A DNA stretch of 64,000 nucleotides, taken from positions 1 through 64,000 of the forward strand of contig CAIMNS010000136.1 in NCBI GenBank assembly GCA_903842945.1, written 5' to 3'. Of this stretch, positions 33,021 to 41,568 are shown piece after piece. Positions within the stretch are counted from its first letter, which is position 1; each line of letters opens with the position of its first letter. This stretch comes from an uncultured Burkholderiales bacterium (lineage in GTDB: Bacteria; Pseudomonadota; Gammaproteobacteria; Burkholderiales; Burkholderiaceae_C). Position numbers and translations under genes: made by a program. The notes beneath the pieces are model-generated. The model did not search any database. It worked only from the letters and a program-made list of their open reading frames with translations, and was not told the DNA's origin.

Positions 33021-35600
33021 ATGTTACAAGCTTATCGTGAACACGCCAAAGAGAGGAATGCGTTGGGCATTCCACCATTGCCTTTATCAGCAGCTCAAAC
33101 AGCCCAATTGGTGGAGTTGTTCAAAGCCCCCCCAAAGGGCGAAGAGAGCACGCTGGTTGAACTCATGACGCACCGCGTTCCAGCAGGTGTGGATGATGCA
33201 GCCAAAGTCAAAGCATCCTACCTTGCTGCGGTAGCTCATGGAACAGAAAAAACCTCTTTGTTGACGCGTGAGAAAGCCACGGAACTTTTGGGTACCATGC
33301 TTGGCGGCTACAACCTCACGCCCTTGATTGATTTGCTCGATGACGCGGCGGTTGCCAAAGTGGCCGCCCAAGCGCTGAAGAAAACATTGTTGATGTTCGA
33401 TCAGTTCCATGACGTCAAGGAAAAAGCAGAGAAGGGCAATGCATTTGCCAAAGAGGTTGTTCAGTCTTGGGCCGATGCCGAGTGGTTTGTCGAAAGACCC
33501 GAAGTGCCCAAAAGCATCAAGCTCACCGTCTTTAAGGTCACAGGCGAGACCAACACCGATGACCTCTCCCCAGCCCCTGATGCATGGAGCCGCCCAGATA
33601 TCCCCTTGCATGCATTGGCCATGCTTAAAAATAAAAGGGATGGCATTGCCCCTGAAGAAGACGGCAAGCGTGGTCCCATCAAATTCATCGAGGATTTAAG
33701 AGCCAGGGGAAATTTGGTGGCTTACGTGGGTGATGTGGTTGGAACAGGTTCTAGTCGCAAATCAGCCACCAACTCCGTGCTTTGGTTCACGGGCGAGGAC
33801 ATCCCTTTTGTGCCCAACAAGCGCTTTGGTGGCGTTTGTCTAGGCAACAGCATTGCCCCGATTTTTTACAACACCATGGAAGATGCTGGTGCTTTGCCCA
33901 TCGAGTTGGATGTCAGCAAAATGAACATGGGCGACGTCATTGAGTTGCGACCCTATGAAGGCAAAGCTTTAAAAGATGGTCAAGTCATTGCTGAGTTCAC
34001 CATCAAAAGCGATGTGCTTTTTGATGAGGTGAGAGCTGGTGGTCGAATTCCCCTGATCGTTGGGCGTGCATTGACCGCAAAAGCTCGTGAAAGCTTGGGG
34101 CTTGCGCCCGCAACCATCTTTAGGTTGCCTGTTTCACCAGCTAAAAAGACCACGGGCTTTACGCTTGCCCAAAAGATGGTGGGTAGAGCTTGTGGTTTGC
34201 CTGAGCAACAAGGCGTTTTACCCGGTACTTATTGCGAACCCAAGATGACCTCTGTGGGCTCACAAGATACAACAGGTCCCATGACGCGCGATGAGTTGAA
34301 AGACTTGGCTTGTTTGGGCTTTACATCAGACTTGGTCATGCAATCTTTTTGCCACACGGCCGCTTACCCTAAGCCCGTGGATGTGAAGATGCATCACGAT
34401 TTGCCCGAATTCATGAGCAATCGTGGAGGCATTTCTCTCAAGCCCGGTGACGGCATCATTCACTCATGGCTCAACAGAATGTTGTTGCCCGATACTGTGG
34501 GCACGGGTGGCGATTCGCACACCCGTTTTCCAATCGGCATCAGCTTTCCCGCTGGTTCTGGTTTGGTGGCCTTTGCGGCCGCAACGGGTGTCATGCCCCT
34601 TGATATGCCGGAGTCTGTGATGGTGCGCTTCAAAGGAAAAATGCAACCTGGCGTGACCTTGAGGGACTTGGTGCATGCGATTCCTTTGTACGCCATCAAA
34701 CAAGGTTTGTTGACTGTAGAGAAACAAAACAAGAAAAATATTTTCTCTGGACGTATTCTTGAAATCGAAGGCTTGTCTGAGTTGAAAGTTGAGCAAGCTT
34801 TCGAGCTGTCAGATGCCTCAGCTGAAAGATCGGCCGCGGGTTGTACCGTTCATTTGGACAAAGCGCCTGTCATTGAGTACATCAACAGCAATATTGTGTT
34901 GCTCAAAAATATGATTGCTCAAGGTTATTCAGACGTGCGCTCCATCAACAGGCGCATCAAAGGCATGCAAGACTGGCTTAAAAACCCCACACTTTTGCAA
35001 GCCGATAAAGATGCCGAGTATGCAGCGGTCATTGAGATTGACTTGGCTGAGATTGTTGAGCCCATCGTTTGTTGCCCCAACGATCCAGACGATGCCAAAA
35101 CACTCTCAGACGTGGCTGGCTCAAAGATTGATGAAGTGTTCATTGGTTCATGCATGACCAACATTGGGCATTTCCGTGCGGCGTCCAAATTGCTAGAGGG
35201 CAAGCGAGATATTCCTGTCAAACTTTGGATGGCGCCACCAACCAAGATGGATGCTGAGCAATTGACCGCAGAGGGCCACTATGGTGTCTTTGGCAATGCG
35301 GGTGCCAGAATGGAGATGCCAGGTTGTTCTTTGTGCATGGGCAATCAAGCTCAGGTCAAAGAGGGTGCCACAGTGATGTCCACATCGACCAGAAACTTCC
35401 CCAATCGCTTGGGCAAGAACACTTTCGTGTATTTGGGCTCTGCTGAGTTGGCCGCCATTTGCTCTAAATTGGGTCGCATCCCGACGCGTCAAGAGTATTT
35501 GGCCGACATTGGTGTGATCAATTCCAGTGCAGCTCAAATTTATCGTTACATGAATTTTGATCAAATTGAGAGCTATCAGAAAGTCGCCGAGTCGGTTTAA
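33021..35600 (+). CDS. acnB: Aconitate hydratase B
   Basis: MLQAYREHAKERNALGIPPLPL; VGTGGDSHTRFPIGISFPAGSG; EMPGCSLCMGNQ. Confidence 0.97.
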   Translation: MLQAYREHAKERNALGIPPLPLSAAQTAQLVELFKAPPKGEESTLVELMTHRVPAGVDDAAKVKASYLAAVAHGTEKTSLLTREKATELLGTMLGGYNLTPLIDLLDDAAVAKVAAQALKKTLLMFDQFHDVKEKAEKGNAFAKEVVQSWADAEWFVERPEVPKSIKLTVFKVTGETNTDDLSPAPDAWSRPDIPLHALAMLKNKRDGIAPEEDGKRGPIKFIEDLRARGNLVAYVGDVVGTGSSRKSATNSVLWFTGEDIPFVPNKRFGGVCLGNSIAPIFYNTMEDAGALPIELDVSKMNMGDVIELRPYEGKALKDGQVIAEFTIKSDVLFDEVRAGGRIPLIVGRALTAKARESLGLAPATIFRLPVSPAKKTTGFTLAQKMVGRACGLPEQQGVLPGTYCEPKMTSVGSQDTTGPMTRDELKDLACLGFTSDLVMQSFCHTAAYPKPVDVKMHHDLPEFMSNRGGISLKPGDGIIHSWLNRMLLPDTVGTGGDSHTRFPIGISFPAGSGLVAFAAATGVMPLDMPESVMVRFKGKMQPGVTLRDLVHAIPLYAIKQGLLTVEKQNKKNIFSGRILEIEGLSELKVEQAFELSDASAERSAAGCTVHLDKAPVIEYINSNIVLLKNMIAQGYSDVRSINRRIKGMQDWLKNPTLLQADKDAEYAAVIEIDLAEIVEPIVCCPNDPDDAKTLSDVAGSKIDEVFIGSCMTNIGHFRAASKLLEGKRDIPVKLWMAPPTKMDAEQLTAEGHYGVFGNAGARMEMPGCSLCMGNQAQVKEGATVMSTSTRNFPNRLGKNTFVYLGSAELAAICSKLGRIPTRQEYLADIGVINSSAAQIYRYMNFDQIESYQKVAESV

Positions 35601-35670
35601 GACTGACTTTGCGAATCGGTTTTTGTAGGGACTTCAAGGTGGTTTGAGTCCTTGAAAGCTCACTGAAAAA

Positions 35671-35702
35671 AACAAGCGCCTTGATGAAGGCGCTTGTTGG
35701 TT
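35671..35702. terminator. Bidirectional intrinsic terminator between acnB and guaC
   Basis: AACAAGCGCCTT-GATG-AAGGCGCTTGTT; A-run on the left and GGTTTT on the right; convergent genes. Confidence 0.8.
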
Positions 35703-35737
35703 TTGGAATAGAGCTTTGTAGAAGTTTATCGCCTGCC

Positions 35738-36715
35738 TTACATCAACAAGTGTTCACCCGCATTGTCACCTCCAAGAATGACATAGTTGACCTTGCGGAT
35801 GTCCATCAATTTAAGCCCACCAGCGTAGGAAATGGAGCTTTGCACATCCTCTTGCATTTCCTTGAGGGTGTCTTTTAACTTGCCTTTGATGGGTTCTAAA
35901 ATGCGTTTGCCTTCAACGTGCTTGTATTCGCCTTTGTTAAAGTCACTGGCACTTCCATAGTACTCTTTGAATTTGAGGCCATCGACCTCTACAGTGAGAC
36001 CTGGGCTTTCCTCGTGCCCGGCAAGCATCGAACCGATCATGACCATGCTTGCACCAAAGCGGATGCTTTTGGCAATGTCTCCGTGTTCACGAATGCCCCC
36101 GTCAGCAATGATGGGTTTCGTGGCGACACGTGCGCACCATTTCAAGGCTGACAATTGCCAGCCACCCGTGCCAAAGCCCGTTTTAGATTTGGTGATGCAG
36201 ACCTTGCCTGGGCCGATGCCGACCTTCGTTGCGTCAGCGCCCCAGTTCTCTAGATCGATGATGGCCTCAGGCGTACCTACATTGCCAGCAATGATGAAAG
36301 TTTGGGGTAACTTTTCTTTGAGGTAGCGAATCATGGTCTGGACACTGTCTGCGTGTCCATGAGCAATGTCGATGGTCACGTATTCAGGTGAGAGTGATTG
36401 GGCAACGAATTGATCAATGGTATCAAAATCAGCTTGCTTCACGCCAAGTGAAATCGAGGAAAAGAGCCCTTTGTCTTTCATTTTTTTGACAAAAGCCAGA
36501 TTGTCCAAATCAAACCGGTGCATCACATAAAAGTAGCCATTTTGTGCCAACCACTCACAAATGCTTTCGTTGACCACGGTTTTCATGTTGGCTGGGACGA
36601 CCGGGATTTTGAAGCTCCTGGTGCCTAGGGTGACCTCTGTGTCGCATTCGGATCGGCTCTCAACGCGGCATTTGCGTGGGAGTAAAAGAATATTGTCGTA
36701 ATCAAAGATTTCCAT
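35738..36715 (-). CDS. guaC: GMP reductase (GuaC)
   Basis: [47 protein letters not shown]; 325 aa with no CBS domains. Confidence 0.9.
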   Translation of the reverse strand: MEIFDYDNILLLPRKCRVESRSECDTEVTLGTRSFKIPVVPANMKTVVNESICEWLAQNGYFYVMHRFDLDNLAFVKKMKDKGLFSSISLGVKQADFDTIDQFVAQSLSPEYVTIDIAHGHADSVQTMIRYLKEKLPQTFIIAGNVGTPEAIIDLENWGADATKVGIGPGKVCITKSKTGFGTGGWQLSALKWCARVATKPIIADGGIREHGDIAKSIRFGASMVMIGSMLAGHEESPGLTVEVDGLKFKEYYGSASDFNKGEYKHVEGKRILEPIKGKLKDTLKEMQEDVQSSISYAGGLKLMDIRKVNYVILGGDNAGEHLLM

Positions 36716-36807
36716 GTGCCAAGCTCTTAGTTAAAGTTCATCTGTGTGAGCGCTTGGGGCTTGCGCCGGTGTTCATTGACTCGCTAGAGAAAGACAAGGA
36801 GCCAAAA

Positions 36808-36838
36808 AAAACCGAGCGCAAGAATTCTTGGGCCCGGT
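36808..36838 (-). terminator. Intrinsic-terminator-like hairpin in the guaC 5' leader
   Basis: Minus strand CCGGGCCCAAGAATTCTTGCGCTCGG followed by T8; no gene between it and the divergent helicase gene. Confidence 0.6.
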
Positions 36839-36946
36839 GATTTATTCTACCCTTGAGTTTTGATCTTTGGGACTAAATTTAGAGCGCGCCTGAATTTAAT
36901 TGCCTGTGCCAAGGTATAAAAGGGCTTGAGACTCTAAAATAGGGCC

Positions 36947-39487
36947 ATGACTCCACCCCACGAACAGCCCCGCACTTCACCTGCAAGCGATGGTTTTTCA
37001 CCATCTGAAAACCAAAGCCCATTGTGGCCCTCAGAAAATGTCTCCATGAGGATGCTGCAAGGCTTGAACCCAGAGCAGCTGAGTGCGGTCACCTTGCCCC
37101 ATGAACATGCTTTGATTTTGGCGGGTGCAGGTTCAGGTAAAACGAGAGTTCTGACCACTCGCATTGCTTATTTGCTTCAAACTGGGCAAATCACGCCCGG
37201 AGGTCTACTGGCGGTGACTTTTACCAACAAGGCCGCCAAAGAGATGCTCACCCGTTTGGAGTCCATGCTGCCCTTGAATGTCAAGGGCTTGTGGATGGGT
37301 ACGTTTCACGGTCTTTGTCACCGCATGCTCAAGGCACATTGGAAGATGGCCAATTTGCCCCAGGCTTTCCAAATTTTGGACACGCAAGATCAACTCTCAG
37401 CGATCAAAAGACTTTGTAAGCAATTCAGTGTGGACGAAGAGAGATTTCCTCCCAAGCAAGTGCAATGGTTCATTGCAGGCGCAAAAGAGGATGCCAAAAG
37501 ACCTCAAGATCTAGCGGTCAACGATGCCGACTCTGTCAAAAGAGTGGAGTTGTACCAATTGTATGAAGACCAGTGCAACCGCGAAGGCGTGGTTGATTTT
37601 GCCGAGTTGATGCTTCGCTCATACGAGTTGCTCAGAGACAACCCCGCACTGAAAGCGCATTATCAAAGACGTTTTCAGCATGTTTTGATTGACGAGTTTC
37701 AAGACACCAACCGTCTTCAATACGCTTGGATCAAAATGCTTTGTGGCGACGATACAGCTGTTTTTGCGGTTGGCGATGACGATCAAAGTATTTACGCTTT
37801 TCGAGGAGCCAGGGTGGGCAACATGGCCGACTATGTGCGAGAGTTCAGTGTTCGCCATCAAATCAAGTTGGAGCAAAACTACCGCAGTTCAGGCTCCATT
37901 TTGGAAACTGCCAACACCTTGATTCAACACAACAGTCAGCGCTTGGGCAAGAATTTACGCACCGACCAAGGCGCGGGTGAACTTGTTCGGGTTTTGGAAA
38001 ATCCAAGTGATTATGAAGAGGCTCAGTGCCTGGTGGAGGAAATAAGGCATCTGCTCAAAGAGGGTCAAAATGCCTCGGATGACTCAAACCTTGGTGTGTC
38101 CAAGCGTTCAGATATTGCGCTTCTGTACAGAAGCAACGCACAAAGTCGTGTCATTGAGTCAGCCTTGTTCAATGCATCTGTGGCCTATAAAGTTTATGGA
38201 GGCTTGAGGTTTTTTGAGCGTGCAGAAATCAAAAATGCCTTGGCCTATTTGCGCTTGATGGAAAACCCCAACGAAGACACTTCCTTTTTAAGAGTGGTTA
38301 ATTTCCCACCAAGAGGCATTGGAGCGCGCACCATTGAGCAACTTCAAGATGTTGCGACTCAAAGCGCTTGTTCGCTTCATGCCTGTGTTGAGAGGGTCAA
38401 TGGCAAAGCGGGCGTTAATTTACAAGCCTTTGTGGCCAAAATGGATGTGATGCGCGAGCAAATGCGCGGCCTCACGCTTAGAGAAATCATGGAGCTCGTG
38501 CTGGACCACAGCGGACTGATTGAACACTATCGTACTGAAAAAGAGGGTGCAGACAGGGTTGAGAATTTGGAGGAATTGGTCAACGCGGCCGAAAGTTTTG
38601 TCATGCAAGAAGGTTTTGGCAAGGATGCACCAGGCACGCTCGTGCAAGCCCAATCGGGCTTGGATCAATACATCGATGGTGCTGAACCGATCTCGCCAAG
38701 GAGCCCAAACGCGACATCGTCTGAGGCCATGGTCTCAGTTGACGAGGAGTTGCCCTCGGGTTGGGTGAATTTTGATACTGGAGAGACCTTGTCGCCCTTG
38801 GCTGCTTTTTTAAGTCATGCGGCTTTGGAAGCAGGGGACAACCAAGCACAAGCTGGGCAAGACGCGGTTCAATTGATGACGGTGCACGCCGCGAAAGGCT
38901 TGGAGTTTGATTGTGTCTTCATCACCGGGTTGGAAGAAGGTTTGTTTCCGCATGAGAATTCACTGAACACGGTTGAAGGCTTGGAAGAAGAGAGACGCTT
39001 GATGTATGTGGCACTGACCAGGGCCAGAAAGCGGCTTTATTTGAGCCATGCACAAACACGCATGCTGCATGGGCAGACGCGTTTCAACATGAGAAGTCGG
39101 TTTTTTGACGAAATGCCAGAGCACACCATGAAGTGGGTGAACGTTAAAAAACCAGTTGCTCCTTCACATGCAAGAGGCTATGCCGGAGCCGCCCATTCGC
39201 AAAACTACGCTTCAAGTGGTTACACGCCTGAATGGGCCCGATCATCGAGTTCTAGCATGCGCAAATCCTCCATGGAGGCCTTGCCGGTGCGTGCTGCCAA
39301 ATCAGACGCTAGTGATCCGCATGGTTGGATGAAAGTGGGTTTGAAGGTCTTTCACAACAAGTTTGGGGAAGGCACAATTTTGGCGCTAGAAGGGCTGCAA
39401 GAGGATGCCAGAGCGCAAGTGGACTTCCCGCGTCATGGGGTCAAGTGGTTGGCTCTTTCGCTAGCAAAGCTGACCCCCATTGACTGA
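36947..39487 (+). CDS. uvrD: UvrD/PcrA-like ATP-dependent DNA helicase
   Basis: AGAGSGKTRVLTTRIAYLL, DEFQDTN, VGDDDQSIYAFRGA, TVHAAKGLEFDCVF; PcrA-type C-terminal region. Confidence 0.94.
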   Translation: MTPPHEQPRTSPASDGFSPSENQSPLWPSENVSMRMLQGLNPEQLSAVTLPHEHALILAGAGSGKTRVLTTRIAYLLQTGQITPGGLLAVTFTNKAAKEMLTRLESMLPLNVKGLWMGTFHGLCHRMLKAHWKMANLPQAFQILDTQDQLSAIKRLCKQFSVDEERFPPKQVQWFIAGAKEDAKRPQDLAVNDADSVKRVELYQLYEDQCNREGVVDFAELMLRSYELLRDNPALKAHYQRRFQHVLIDEFQDTNRLQYAWIKMLCGDDTAVFAVGDDDQSIYAFRGARVGNMADYVREFSVRHQIKLEQNYRSSGSILETANTLIQHNSQRLGKNLRTDQGAGELVRVLENPSDYEEAQCLVEEIRHLLKEGQNASDDSNLGVSKRSDIALLYRSNAQSRVIESALFNASVAYKVYGGLRFFERAEIKNALAYLRLMENPNEDTSFLRVVNFPPRGIGARTIEQLQDVATQSACSLHACVERVNGKAGVNLQAFVAKMDVMREQMRGLTLREIMELVLDHSGLIEHYRTEKEGADRVENLEELVNAAESFVMQEGFGKDAPGTLVQAQSGLDQYIDGAEPISPRSPNATSSEAMVSVDEELPSGWVNFDTGETLSPLAAFLSHAALEAGDNQAQAGQDAVQLMTVHAAKGLEFDCVFITGLEEGLFPHENSLNTVEGLEEERRLMYVALTRARKRLYLSHAQTRMLHGQTRFNMRSRFFDEMPEHTMKWVNVKKPVAPSHARGYAGAAHSQNYASSGYTPEWARSSSSSMRKSSMEALPVRAAKSDASDPHGWMKVGLKVFHNKFGEGTILALEGLQEDARAQVDFPRHGVKWLALSLAKLTPID

Positions 39488-39491
39488 AAAA

Positions 39492-40268
39492 TCAGGCCAG
39501 GATGGTCTCAGAGCTAAAGCAGTCTTTGAAGCTAAAGAGCGATGAGGTGAAAAAGATGGATGCAAGGATCAGCATCACGGGCAGCAGCAAGTCACTCACC
39601 CAAGCAGACTCTTCACCCAAGCTTGACAGCATCCCGAGGACCAAAGCAACAGAGGCAAAGACGCCAGCCCATGTCAGGGTGTACATTAAAAAAGCTCTCC
39701 AATTTGAAAAGCAGGCGAAGCCTGAGAAAAACAAGCTTTTGGGTACACTCACCCCGTGCCAAAACACCAAGGCTGGAGCGTGCCAAAAAAGGCTAGAAAA
39801 TGGGATGTACAAAATAAGTGCAAGCCACATGGCTTGTTGAAAATCACTCTTTAAGATGAGCTCCTTGGTCAAAGTGCTCCCGACCAAATAAAACTTTGCA
39901 AACCCACCCCCATCAACCAAGGCGGATAGGCCCGCCAACACCAAAAACCCAGCGGCATAAAACACACCCAAGAGAAGCATCTGCTTTGTTTTGTCTTTGG
40001 AAACTCGAAAGGCGCAAAAAAGGGTCATGGGTCTTGGGAATTTACCGGACAACGCCTCCTGAGCACCCGCCATCAGACCTAGGCTTGCGCTAGGGATGAG
40101 CATCAGTCCAATGACCCCGCCAATCAGAGGAACCATGGAGACCAAAGACATCAAAGCCATGAACATCAAAAAGAGTCCAGTCAGCGCAATAGGCTGACGA
40201 ACAAAGGTCCTGGCCCCCTGCTTGACCCAAAGGGCGCCAGTTTTGGCTGGAACAATGTTTAATTTCAT
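39492..40268 (-). CDS. BPSS1780-family-like membrane protein
   Basis: Multi-TM protein starting MKLNIVPAKTGALWVKQGARTFVRQPIALTGLF. Confidence 0.75.
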   Translation of the reverse strand: MKLNIVPAKTGALWVKQGARTFVRQPIALTGLFLMFMALMSLVSMVPLIGGVIGLMLIPSASLGLMAGAQEALSGKFPRPMTLFCAFRVSKDKTKQMLLLGVFYAAGFLVLAGLSALVDGGGFAKFYLVGSTLTKELILKSDFQQAMWLALILYIPFSSLFWHAPALVFWHGVSVPKSLFFSGFACFSNWRAFLMYTLTWAGVFASVALVLGMLSSLGEESAWVSDLLLPVMLILASIFFTSSLFSFKDCFSSETILA

Positions 40269-40303
40269 GGTGTCAATGTTAGAGAAGTAAGGTTTTGGGG
40301 TGT

Positions 40304-41287
40304 TTAAAAAAGACCATCCCTGACTGGGCTTTGAACTCTTAGTTTCAAGATGCGTTCAAAATGTTCGGGGTCATGCGCTTTTAAAAGATTGGCTTGTCTT
40401 GGGAGATGAAAGTCCCAAAGTCTAGAGATCCAAAATCGAAGAGCAGCTGCTCGCAAAAGCGGATTGAACAAGCGTCTTTCTTGCTTGGTGAAGGGACGCT
40501 CCGTTTGGTAGGCTTTTAAAAATGCGAGCAATCGATTTTGATCGAATTTGCCTGAATCCAGGTCAATGCACCAATCGTTCAAGCACACAGCGATGTCAAA
40601 CAACCAGGTGTCGGTACCGGCAAAGTAAAAATCAAAAAAACCAGTCAGTTCGTCACCTTCAAACATGACATTGTCTCTGAACAAATCAGCATGAATGGCG
40701 CCTTTGGGTAAGCTTGCATAAAGCGAAGTTTGAGCCAGGTTGGCTTGAAAAGCGATTTCTTGCTTCAACAAGGCTTGGTTCTCATCGCTCATGAACTCTA
40801 AAATGAGTGGCGTCGTCGCTAGCCACCAATTCAAGCCCCTTAAATTGGGTTGGATCAAGGCGTAGTCCTGGCCAGCAAGATGCATCTTCGCCAGCATCTT
40901 CGCAACCGTGGTGCAATGGCTCACCTTGGGGTGGAGGTGACTTTGACCTCTTAAGCGGTTGACCAGTGCGGCAGGCTTACCGGCGACTTCAAAGAGCAAC
41001 TCCCCATGCTTGTTGACCTGTGGGTCTGGCACTGGGATACCTTTGTTCGCCAAATGCTTCATCAATTGAAGGTAAAAGGGCAATTCATCTTTGCCCAGTC
41101 GTTCAAACAAGGTCAAAACAAAGCGCTGGGGCTCAGCGGCTTGCGTGTCTGACCCCGTGCAGTCCAAGAAGTAGTTGGTGTTTTCTATGCCGCCTTCAAT
41201 GCCTTTGAGCCCCAAAGCTTGCCCAAGCATCAACTGATCGATCAGGGACTGAGCCTCTTGGAGTGTGACTTGTGTGAAGACGGCCAT
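40304..41287 (-). CDS. thrB: Homoserine kinase (ThrB type II)
   Basis: LKGIEGGIENTNYFLDC, GAIHADLFRDNVMFEGDELTGFFDFYFAG. Confidence 0.95.
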   Translation of the reverse strand: MAVFTQVTLQEAQSLIDQLMLGQALGLKGIEGGIENTNYFLDCTGSDTQAAEPQRFVLTLFERLGKDELPFYLQLMKHLANKGIPVPDPQVNKHGELLFEVAGKPAALVNRLRGQSHLHPKVSHCTTVAKMLAKMHLAGQDYALIQPNLRGLNWWLATTPLILEFMSDENQALLKQEIAFQANLAQTSLYASLPKGAIHADLFRDNVMFEGDELTGFFDFYFAGTDTWLFDIAVCLNDWCIDLDSGKFDQNRLLAFLKAYQTERPFTKQERRLFNPLLRAAALRFWISRLWDFHLPRQANLLKAHDPEHFERILKLRVQSPVRDGLF

Positions 41288-41568
41288 TTAAAAACACATG
41301 AAAAGTTAAGAGGATCTTGTGCGCCAGACAAGCACTTTAATTTTGAGAATTGCAAAGTTGTTGTGCTGATCACCCGGACCCAACGAGGACAACCATCTTG
41401 CAGGTCAGTCTTTTTGCTCTTTTTTTGCACTCAACGGCCTGTCGATTGTAGAGGGGTTATTCCTGGATAGGAGGAGAGACCTTGATTTTTAGCCCTTAAA
41501 TGGGGCAAAGCATTTATTTTTTCGCGTTTTCTGGGTTAGAGCTCTCTCTTAGAGGGCAAAATACACCC

